Source of the DNA: G965230065 sp965230065 | GTDB taxonomy: Bacteria > Bacteroidota > Bacteroidia > Cytophagales > Cyclobacteriaceae | Direction of reading: 5' to 3' | DNA length: 64,000 nt | NCBI GenBank assembly: GCA_965230065.1 | Contig: OZ245942.1 | Coordinates: 7,440,001-7,504,000, forward strand | Part shown: positions 54,628-63,100 of the stretch, in pieces | Layout of the letters: every line of letters begins with the position of its first letter | Numbering within the stretch: the stretch's first letter is position 1 | The notes under the pieces: generated by a model | Told to the model about the DNA's origin: nothing | Seen by the model: the letters and a program-made list of their open reading frames with translations, nothing else | Databases searched by the model: none | Program-made: the position numbers and the translations under genes

Positions 54628-55476
54628 ATGAGCAAACGAAGACGTTCTGTTGAGGTAGCTGTCATTTCAGACGTTCATTTGGGCACCTACGGAAGCCGCG
54701 CCAAAGAACTGCATAAATACCTGAAAGGCATAAAGCCCAAGATCCTGGTACTAAACGGCGACATCATTGACATATGGCAGTTTAGCAAGAGCTACTGGCC
54801 CAAAACGCATATGCGTATTATCAAGCAGGTTTTCAGCATGGCCAGTAAAGGAACAAAAATTTATTACGTCACGGGCAACCACGACGAAATGCTGCGAAAG
54901 TTTACCGGTTTTAAAATGGGCTCATTGGAAATTGTAGACAAACTCGTGCTTGAACTCGATGGAAAAAAAGCGTGGATTTTTCATGGGGACGTTTTTGATG
55001 TTACAATGCAATATTCTAAATGGATCGCAAAACTGGGCGCTGTTGGCTACGATATGCTCATTCTGCTCAATGCAGCTGTGAATTTTATTTCTGAAAAAAT
55101 CGGGAAAGGCCGTGTTTCCCTGAGCAAAAAGGTAAAAAATACGGTAAAAAGTGCTGTTAAATTCATCAACGATTTTGAGAAAACCGCTGCTGACATCGCC
55201 ATTTCAAACCAGTACGATTATGTGATTTGCGGTCATATCCATCACGCCGAAATCCGCGAAATAAGCAATGAGGAGGGAAAGGTAATTTACCTTAACAGTG
55301 GCGACTGGATTGAGAACCTTACGGCACTGGAATACAAACATAAAAAATGGAGTTTATACCGCTTTCAGGAAGAAAAGCAAAGCACGGAATTAGTGATGGA
55401 AGAAGATGAAATCATTTTAGATAATAAATTAATCTTTAACAACCTGTTAGCTGAGTTTCAACTCAGAAGGCTATGA
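54628..55476 (+). CDS. LpxH-like UDP-2,3-diacylglucosamine diphosphatase family metallophosphoesterase
   Basis: 282 residues. Calcineurin-like motifs in order: VISDVHLGTYG, LNGDIIDIWQF, VTGNHDEMLRK, WIFHGDVFDV and YDYVICGHIHHAEI. These match the LpxH-like group in which the middle part carries a helical cap (about 140-185). In many Bacteroidota the group may act on lipid A precursors or other phospho-lipids. It overlaps the glycosyltransferase gene by 4 bp (ATGA). Confidence 0.85.
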   Translation: MSKRRRSVEVAVISDVHLGTYGSRAKELHKYLKGIKPKILVLNGDIIDIWQFSKSYWPKTHMRIIKQVFSMASKGTKIYYVTGNHDEMLRKFTGFKMGSLEIVDKLVLELDGKKAWIFHGDVFDVTMQYSKWIAKLGAVGYDMLILLNAAVNFISEKIGKGRVSLSKKVKNTVKSAVKFINDFEKTAADIAISNQYDYVICGHIHHAEIREISNEEGKVIYLNSGDWIENLTALEYKHKKWSLYRFQEEKQSTELVMEEDEIILDNKLIFNNLLAEFQLRRL

Positions 55477-56459
55477 AAATTTTGTATGCTATTCAGGGCA
55501 CTGGCAACGGGCACCTCAGCCGGGCCAGGGATATTATTCCTATCTTACAAAAAAAAGGAAAACTTGATATTCTTGTAAGTGGCACGCAAGCCGATGTATG
55601 CCTGCCCTTCCCTATCACTTACCAATTGAACGGGCTCAGTTTTATATTTGGCAAATCAGGAGGCGTGGATTTGGTACAGACTTATAAAAAAACCAAGACC
55701 AAGCAGCTTTATAAAGATATAAAAAGCCTGCCTATTGAAAAATATGACCTGGTTATTAACGATTTTGAGCCGGTAAGTGCCTGGGCATCCGTTTTTAAAA
55801 AGAAGCCTTGCATCGGGCTGAGCCACCAAAGTGCCGTGATTGCCAGGTGCTCGCCCCAACCCAAAAAAATTGATCCGATTGGCAAAATGGTATTAAAAAA
55901 TTATGCCCCTGCATCTTCAAAGTACGGCTTACATTTTGAGCGCTTTGACGATCATATTTTTACGCCCGTTATCAGGCAGGAAATCAGGCAGGCCGATGTC
56001 AGTACCAAAGAACATTACACGGTTTATCTTCCTTCGTTTGAAGATAAAAAAATTATCAAGAGGCTCAGGAAAATAGATGGTATCGAATGGCACGTGTTCT
56101 CTAAGCATTCTAATAGTAAGTACAGGATCAACAATGTAATTATTGAACCTATCAACAACGAGCTTTTTATCAAAAGTTTCACATCTTGTAAAGGGATATT
56201 GTGCGGGGCTGGCTTCGAGACCCCGGCCGAAGCCCTTTATCTCAACAAAAAGCTGATGGTAATTCCCATGAAAAATCAGTACGAACAGCATTGTAATGCC
56301 GAAGCACTGAAAGTATTGGGCATTCCTGTTATTAAAAATATGAAAAAGAAACAGCTCCCTAAAATAGAAAACTGGATTCAACATGGCCGCCCCCTGGAGG
56401 TGCATTACCCGGATATTACCGAAGACATTTTAGATATGTTAATTGAAAAACATACCTAA
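55473..56459 (+). CDS. MJ1255-type glycosyltransferase family protein
   Basis: 328 residues. N-terminal GTGNGHLSRARDII and C-terminal GAGFETPAEALYLNKKL, then MKNQYEQHCNAEAL, are typical of the MJ1255/VC2487 family with a GT-B fold like MurG. A sugar nucleotide donor is expected. It is translationally coupled to the LpxH-like gene upstream and is 2 nt before the GH1 gene. A role in glycosylating a lipid acceptor is an inference from the operon. Confidence 0.84.
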   Translation: MKILYAIQGTGNGHLSRARDIIPILQKKGKLDILVSGTQADVCLPFPITYQLNGLSFIFGKSGGVDLVQTYKKTKTKQLYKDIKSLPIEKYDLVINDFEPVSAWASVFKKKPCIGLSHQSAVIARCSPQPKKIDPIGKMVLKNYAPASSKYGLHFERFDDHIFTPVIRQEIRQADVSTKEHYTVYLPSFEDKKIIKRLRKIDGIEWHVFSKHSNSKYRINNVIIEPINNELFIKSFTSCKGILCGAGFETPAEALYLNKKLMVIPMKNQYEQHCNAEALKVLGIPVIKNMKKKQLPKIENWIQHGRPLEVHYPDITEDILDMLIEKHT

Positions 56460-56461
56460 CT

Positions 56462-57820
56462 TTGCCCCAAAAAACAGTTGTAGTGCAAAAAGCAGATTTC
56501 GGAAATGATTTTCAATGGGGGGTGGCTTCTTCAGCTTTTCAAACAGAAGGCGCTTATCATACAGATGGCAAAGGGTTATCTATCTGGGACCAGTTTTCTC
56601 ACAGAAAGGGAAAAATTTATAAAAACCAACATGCCAATCTGGCTTGTGATTTTTATCACCGGTACCCCGATGATGTTGCCCTTATCAAAGAACTCAATAT
56701 CCCCAATTTCAGGTTTTCTGTTTCGTGGCCCCGCATATTTCCGCAGGGCAGGGGACACCTCAACCAGAAAGGAGTAGATTATTACAATAAAGTAATTGAT
56801 ACCTGCCTGGAAATGGATATTACGCCCTGGGTTACTTTATATCATTGGGATTTACCACTGGCCCTTAGCCAGGCTGGAGGTTGGGCCAACCGGGACATTG
56901 TGGGTTGGTTTTCAGAATATGCAGCCCAATGCGTTGGTTTTTTCGGCGACCGGGTAAAACACTGGATGGTATTGAACGAACCCAATATTTTTACCGGGGC
57001 CGGTTATTTCCTGGGGGTGCATGCACCCGGCAAACGCTGGCTCAAAAATTACCTGCCTGCCATCCACCATGCGGCACTTACCCAGGCTGAAGGTGGGCGG
57101 GTTATTAAAACCCTTGCCCCAAATGCCGAGGTAGGCACTACCCTTTCCTGTGCCCACATAGAGCCATACCGGAACACGGAAAAAGACATAGCTGCTGCCC
57201 AAAGGGTTGACACACTTTTTAACCGCTTGTTTATAGATCCTTTACTTGGAAAACTATATCCTTTTGAACACTTAAAGGCTTTGCAAAAAATAGAAAAATA
57301 TATAAAACCAGGAGATGAAGCAGCCCTGGCCTTTGATTTTGACTTCATTGGCATACAAAATTATACCCGGGAAATTATTAAATATGCCCCCCTTGTCCCT
57401 TACATTCAGGCCAATTTGGTAAGTGCCAATTCTCGAAATGTACCTACTACCCTCATGGGTTGGGAAGTGTACCCGGAAGCTTTATACCATATGCTCAAGA
57501 AATTTCATAACTATGGCATAAAAAAGATCATGATTACCGAAAATGGCGCCGCTTTTACAGATAAAATAATAGGAAAGCGGATACATGACGAAAACAGGAC
57601 CCAGTACATTAAGGATAATTTAGCGCAGGCATTGCGTGCAAAAAAAGAAGGTGTTAACCTGAAAGGATATTTTGCATGGACACTAACCGATAATTTTGAA
57701 TGGGCCGAGGGTTATTATCCTACTTTTGGGCTGGTGTATGTAAACTTCAAGACTCAGGAGCGCATCATCAAAGATTCAGGCTATTGGTATCAGCAATTTC
57801 TTAAAGGAGAACAGCCCTAA
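56462..57820 (+). CDS. Glycoside hydrolase family 1 beta-glycosidase
   Basis: 452 residues, normal for GH1. Start TTG at 56462 (2 nt after the upstream stop); a GTG at 56483 is an alternative. DFQWGVASSAFQTEGAYH opens the barrel; the acid/base Glu is in WMVLNEPNIF and the nucleophile Glu in IMITENGAAF; WTLTDNFEWAEGY closes the site. No signal peptide, so cytoplasmic. It hydrolyses beta-linked glucosides or galactosides. Its stop overlaps that of the minus-strand histidine kinase by 4 bp. Confidence 0.93.
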   Translation: MPQKTVVVQKADFGNDFQWGVASSAFQTEGAYHTDGKGLSIWDQFSHRKGKIYKNQHANLACDFYHRYPDDVALIKELNIPNFRFSVSWPRIFPQGRGHLNQKGVDYYNKVIDTCLEMDITPWVTLYHWDLPLALSQAGGWANRDIVGWFSEYAAQCVGFFGDRVKHWMVLNEPNIFTGAGYFLGVHAPGKRWLKNYLPAIHHAALTQAEGGRVIKTLAPNAEVGTTLSCAHIEPYRNTEKDIAAAQRVDTLFNRLFIDPLLGKLYPFEHLKALQKIEKYIKPGDEAALAFDFDFIGIQNYTREIIKYAPLVPYIQANLVSANSRNVPTTLMGWEVYPEALYHMLKKFHNYGIKKIMITENGAAFTDKIIGKRIHDENRTQYIKDNLAQALRAKKEGVNLKGYFAWTLTDNFEWAEGYYPTFGLVYVNFKTQERIIKDSGYWYQQFLKGEQP

Positions 57821-58917
57821 GATGCCTTTTGTTCTACCTGGGCAGCTTTCAGGGACGGAAGGTGCAGTTGAATCATTGTGCCTTGCCCGGGTTCGCTTTC
57901 CAAGTGTATGGATCCGCCCATATATTCCACATAATTCTTCACCAGGTAAAGGCCTAAACCGGCATTTTCCTGTTCTCCTCTTTTAAAAAACATATCGAAA
58001 ACCCGCCCTTGTATTTCAAGAGGAATACCTTTACCATTGTCTTCAATCCGTACTACTATCGAATCATCGGCATTTTGTTTCAGGTCGATTTTGATAACAC
58101 CTATTCTGTCAGGCATCAGGTTTTGTATAGCATTGGAAATGAGATTAAACAGCACCGACGAATACAAGTTTTCATAATTGACAAAGTCTGACTTCTGTTC
58201 AATATCAATTTTGAAAAGGCTGTCATAAATATTGTAAGACTCACCTACTTTGCTCACAGTGCGGTAAAGCAGTGCATGCAAATTAATAAGCGTTGCTTTA
58301 TTGATTATTCCCGAGTTGGCTTCTGCCACATTAATCAGGTCAGATAAAGTATGGTCAAGTTTATGTAATGTGCTTTCTACAAGCCTGATAAAGTTGAAGG
58401 TAGATTTGTCAGCGTGTTCCAGTTTAAAAATTTGCATCAGGCCACTCAGGGTACACAAAGGCCCGCGCAAATCATGAGAAGTGCGGTAAATAAACGTATT
58501 CAGCTCAAGTGACTTTTCAAGATATTTCTTTTCTAACTCTGCCTGGTAATTCAAATCCCCCATAATCAACACGATGTATACTGGCACATTGTCTTCAAGA
58601 CAATGCTTATAAATATAAATATCAGAAGTAATGTATTTTCCATATTTATCTATCAGCAACTTTCCCTGATAGCTGGTAATATTATGCTGTAAAATTTCAT
58701 TCTGGAAGTTCTCCCGTTGCGCTTTGCCCTCCTGAGACAATAAAAAGCTGACATCTTGCCCCACAAGTTCTACTGGCTCATAAGTCAACAATCGACAAAT
58801 TTCAGTGCTTGCCTCGAGTATCTGACAGTTCTCGTCAATTACAAGGCAGTTACTGAGCTCGCCAATGTTCAAATTGGCACTGTCTTTAGCATCTTGAAAT
58901 ATTGAAGTCATTTCCAT
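57817..58917 (-). CDS. PAS-domain sensor histidine kinase
   Basis: 366 residues from the ATG at 58917 (MEMTSIFQ); a TTG at 59052 would add 45 residues that look unlike a PAS protein. One PAS domain (about 15-135, with LVIDENCQILEAS), then the H-box YRTSHDLRGPLCTLSG, N-box NLISNAIQNL and G-boxes RIEDNGKGIP and ENAGLGLYLV. No transmembrane segment, so cytoplasmic. No adjacent partner regulator for this HisKA type; the neighbouring LytTR regulator more likely pairs with the LytS-type kinase upstream. Confidence 0.92.
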   Translation of the reverse strand: MEMTSIFQDAKDSANLNIGELSNCLVIDENCQILEASTEICRLLTYEPVELVGQDVSFLLSQEGKAQRENFQNEILQHNITSYQGKLLIDKYGKYITSDIYIYKHCLEDNVPVYIVLIMGDLNYQAELEKKYLEKSLELNTFIYRTSHDLRGPLCTLSGLMQIFKLEHADKSTFNFIRLVESTLHKLDHTLSDLINVAEANSGIINKATLINLHALLYRTVSKVGESYNIYDSLFKIDIEQKSDFVNYENLYSSVLFNLISNAIQNLMPDRIGVIKIDLKQNADDSIVVRIEDNGKGIPLEIQGRVFDMFFKRGEQENAGLGLYLVKNYVEYMGGSIHLESEPGQGTMIQLHLPSLKAAQVEQKAS

Positions 58918-59042
58918 CGTTTTTATGCTATTTTGAAAAAAATGATCGGAAATCCTGTGAATCAGGTAATTTATTATTGGATAAAATGGCTTTACTGACG
59001 GGCTAACAGTTTGAGTATGTGTTCTAACAAATGCTAAAAAAT

Positions 59043-59119
59043 TCTGAAACAAAGCGAGGCACTTTCATCTTCCTGCCGTACACCACCAGGCCGATTTAGT
59101 AATCCTCGCTTAGTTCAGA
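59043..59119. repeat. 77-nt inverted-repeat (MITE-like) element
   Basis: Left arm TCTGAAACAAAGCGAGG (59043-59059) and right arm CCTCGCTTAGTTCAGA (59104-59119) are inverse complements apart from two extra bases and one mismatch; eight innermost bases match perfectly. The 44-nt interior has a CCTG/CAGG stem. It could be a small mobile-element derivative or structured RNA. No flanking duplication is obvious. Confidence 0.55.
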
Positions 59120-59243
59120 TAACTGGGCAAACGGTAATACAATGATAAGCTGTATTTTTCAGATTTGATACCAGAAAAGAGTAAGTGGCGGTTTTGGTTT
59201 AGTAAGTGATAATGGTGGGTGATTAGGTGTCTGAGAGGTGGGA

Positions 59244-59278
59244 GACAGGAGACCGAAGTCGGAAGACGGAAGACAGGA
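59244..59278. repeat. GACNGRA heptad tandem array
   Basis: Five back-to-back 7-nt units: GACAGGA, GACCGAA, GTCGGAA, GACGGAA, GACAGGA. They fit GWCNGRA. A single-strand array with only weak inverse partner (CAGGAGAAGCCTG just downstream). Same consensus as the complement of 46814-46834. Confidence 0.8.
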
Positions 59279-59319
59279 GAAGCCTGTAAGTGGTGAAAAC
59301 TAAAAACCACAAACTATCA

Positions 59320-60078
59320 TCAAATCAGGTTGGTACTGGAAATTTTATTCAGAAAAGCTTCTTTTTTTCTTTTAGAAACATCCAGGCTTTGCCCGTTATT
59401 CATGATTACATATCCTCCCTCTCCCCTTACATATTTTTGTACTTCCCGCACGTTTATCAGGAAAGAATTATGAATTCTGAAAAAGTTATGGTTTGTAAAC
59501 AGGGTTTCATATTCTTTCAGGGTCTTGGAAACCAGGTAGTTACTTTTATCAATCATATGAAATTTGGTGTAATTGCTCATAGCTTCGCAATACAAAATAT
59601 CCTTTACATTGATAAATACCAGGCCATCGGACGTGGGAAGTGCCAGTTTATACTGGTCTGACGATTCACTTTTAAAATTTTGGATGAGTACATCCAGCTT
59701 ATCGCTCAAAAAGCTATCGGTACGCTTTTTCTCAACCCGCTTTACGGCCTTTCTCAGGTCGGTAATATCAATAGGCTTGAGCAAATAATCGATAGCGGCA
59801 AACTTAATGGCCTCAATGGCATATTCAGAGTGCGCGGTAGTGAAAATAATTTCAAAGTCAATTTTATCGATCCGCCGCAGCAGATCGAACCCCGTTTCTT
59901 TGTGCATTTGAATATCCAGGAATAGAATATCAGGTTGGGTATTTTTCACTGCATCCAAACCTTCATTTACTGTAGAAGCCATGGCTAACACAGCTACATT
60001 TTGGCAGAAATCATCCAGCAGAACCATAAGGTTCTCACGGCTTTTCTGCTCGTCATCAACGATAACCGCTTTAAGCAT
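59320..60078 (-). CDS. LytTR-family response regulator
   Basis: 252 residues. Receiver domain 1-120: AVIVDDEQKSREN (acidic pair), phospho-acceptor Asp in ILFLDIQMHKETG, Thr in FTTAHSEYA and Lys in YLLKPID. The C-terminal LytTR DNA-binding domain (about 145-250) has YCEAMSNYTKFH and FFRIHNSFLINV. It lies 43 nt downstream of the multi-PAS LytS-type kinase, so the two form a two-component system. Confidence 0.95.
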   Translation of the reverse strand: MLKAVIVDDEQKSRENLMVLLDDFCQNVAVLAMASTVNEGLDAVKNTQPDILFLDIQMHKETGFDLLRRIDKIDFEIIFTTAHSEYAIEAIKFAAIDYLLKPIDITDLRKAVKRVEKKRTDSFLSDKLDVLIQNFKSESSDQYKLALPTSDGLVFINVKDILYCEAMSNYTKFHMIDKSNYLVSKTLKEYETLFTNHNFFRIHNSFLINVREVQKYVRGEGGYVIMNNGQSLDVSKRKKEAFLNKISSTNLI

Positions 60079-60121
60079 AATAATAATCCGTTTGCCCTAA
60101 CAATAAAGATAGTAAAAAAAA

Positions 60122-63100
60122 TTAAACCTGAATGAAAATTTCTACCCTGGTTCCTTCAGGCTTTCCGGCTTCATCACACAGGTCATGTACATTCACCGAT
60201 ACATTGTTGGTTTTATTGATGATATCCAACCGTTCTTTGGTTACCATCATCCCTACCGACTTATGCAAAATGGGGTTCTGTTTCTTAATCCGCAACGCTT
60301 CTTCACGCCCTATGCCATCATCTTCTATAATGCATTTGAGTAACTTATCATTATTTAATAAAGAAATAGACAACTTTCCGCTACTTTCTTTATTATACAA
60401 GCCATGAATAACGGCATTTTCCACATAAGGTTGTATTAAAAGAGAGGGGATTTCAATATTCTCTGTATCCAGTGTTTCAGGTATATCAAATACTACTTCA
60501 AACTTGTGATCGAACCGTAATGATTCTAATTCCAGGTAGTATTTCAGAATTTTCAACTCCTTGGCAATAGGAATGGTGGCATTTACCGAGCTATTGAGCA
60601 CCTCCCTGATGAGCTTAGAAAATAAAGAAAGATAGTTAAGTGCCTGCTCCCTTTCATTTTTCGCAATAAAATATTGAATAGAATTTAAAGAGTTGAACAA
60701 AAAATGAGGGTTCATGACCGAACGCAGGGCCATGAGCTTATACTCGGCCATCAGCTTATTGGTTTCTATGATTTCCTGATGCTGGAGTTTCAACTTTTCC
60801 TCCTTATTTTTAATATCTGTGATATCAGAGTTTACACCAATAATGCGAGAAGGCCGGTTGTTATCATCAAGAATTATCTGCGCCAGCCCTTTGATATATC
60901 GCACATTACCGTCTGGGCGAATAATCCTGAATTCGCTGTAGTTTTTTGCTGCATTATGCTGTAAATTAGTGGTTTCCTGTATTACTCTTTCTTTATCATC
61001 AGGGTGTAGGCATTGGTTCCAAAACTCCAGGTTATTCTCAAACGGCTTATCAGAAAGCCCATAGATGTCCATCATGGTTTGATCCCACAAAACGGTTTCG
61101 GTATTCAGGTCAATATCCCAAATGCCAATATCGGCCGTCTTAGTTGCCAATAACAGACGCTCTTCGCTTTCTATGAGTTTTTCTTCTGTTTGCTTCCGTT
61201 CTGAAATATCTTCAGAGAGAACTACTACTACTTTTACATATTCATTTTTATCATAAATAGGGAACATGGTAAGGTTATACCATAATTCATCTTTATGGGT
61301 ATCCCAGGTATTTGAATTATCTGACAAATTGTATTTTACTTCATGGCTAGTTAGTACTTCTCCTTTTATAGCTTGTTCAGCAAGGGAGGCTACACCAATT
61401 TTTCTGGAAAAATCATCTTTTAAAATATTCATTTTGCCTACTCCATATTCCATAGAGGGCAGGTTCATAGCTTGCTGAAACGCATGGTTAAAACGAACTA
61501 AATACCCGTTTTTATCAAAAATTTGCAACCCAATGGGGAGGTTTTCAATAATCCCATTCAGGAATTGCTGATTTTCCCGTATCTGGTCTTCAGCTAATTT
61601 ACGCTCTGTTACATCCTGAGAAAAAACCACCACCCCGGTAATCTGCCCTTCATGAATGATAGGGTGCATTGATACATCGTAAAACATTTCCATATAGGCA
61701 TACTCAAAGTCATGGTGCACTCCCTCCAAGGTTTTCCTATAGGCTGTTTCCCATAATTTTGCCTCTTGCTCTGGCACATGTTTCAAAGCATTTTCACCTA
61801 TTGAAAATTCCACCTGATATGCCTGTCTAAATGCTTCTTTAAAAATGTTGTTCACCGCAATTATCCTAAAATCCCTGTCTACAGACCAAATACTGTAATT
61901 GGTATTATTGATAATAGCCGCCAGGTTAGCTTCACTACGTTTTAGCTTTTCTTCATATTCAAACCGGTCCGTAACGTCAATTGACATGCCAATCAGCCCT
62001 GCAATTTCGTCTCGCTCATTGCGCAACGGAAATACTTTGGCATTGAAAATGGTTTTTCCTACCCGGTCAATACTCTCATAGGTTTTCCCTTTTTCCAGTG
62101 CATTTTTTAATACTTCAAGCTGGTCATCATATTCTGCGTATAAATCAAAAATAGAAATACCCACCACCTGCCCGGGCTGTAGTGCCAGTTTATCCAGGGC
62201 TTGTCCTTCTGACATGGTAAAAATACCATCCTTATCGGTTGTCCAGAGTATGATAGGAATATTGTTGATAACAGTTCGTAAACGCTCTTCACTTTCTTGC
62301 AGGGCTACTTCAGCTTCTTTGCGTTCGGTAATATCAGAAAATAACCCAATGACAGTGTGAACCTTATTGTTGTTATCGCTGACAGGAATTGCTGAAACGC
62401 TCATCCACATTTTTTGGGTCGATCCACTCCACTCTTCTTTATCATTACCCATATCGATCAACACCTCATGATTCAGGGATACTTCGCCCTTATATGCCTG
62501 AGCAAACACTTTACTAATACCATATGCTTTGTAGAATGGCTCCCGCATCACATTCATTTGCCGGCTTGCATGCTCTGTCATGCCAAGAATGTTCATTTGG
62601 GCCTGATTCATCCGCAATAATTCGCCCTGGGTGTCAAAAATCTGTAACCCCATCGGAAGGTTTTCAATAATACCATTCAAAAAGTTTTGGCTCTCCTGTA
62701 TTTTCGCCAGCGCATTTTTCAGTTGAATCTCATCTTGCTTTCGTTGCGTAATATTCCGGATTATCACCGTAGCCCCGATAGACTGGTTGTCTACCATAAC
62801 CGGAGAGAAAGAAGCTTCGGCATACAGCACCATTCCATGCTCAGCAACAATCTCAAAGTGGTCAGACACATGTTCTCCGCACAACGCTTTGTCAAAATTC
62901 TCTTTTGAAGCTTCCACATTATACCCATGAATGGCATCAAACACAGAATCGCCTTTTTGGGGACTGAAGCCATACTGCACTTCTACGGTTTTTGCGAATG
63001 GCTCGTTAAATTCTATTAACTTGTAATTGGTGTCTATCGATAGGATCAAGTCGGTCGTATTGTCAATCATCGCAGAAAGGCTTGCCTCACTCTCTTTAAT

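Larger units (their letters stand above)
58918..59319. other. 400-bp spacer with inverted repeat and heptad array
   Basis: It separates the minus-strand histidine kinase from the LytTR gene. It contains a 77-nt inverted-repeat element (59043-59119) and a five-unit heptad array (59244-59278). No coding sequence seen. The promoter of the kinase should lie in its left part. Confidence 0.65.

Noticed and set aside
58917..59052. TTG start for the histidine kinase that extends it by 45 residues
   Set aside because: The extension does not look like a PAS protein, and the ATG at 58917 gives a normal start.
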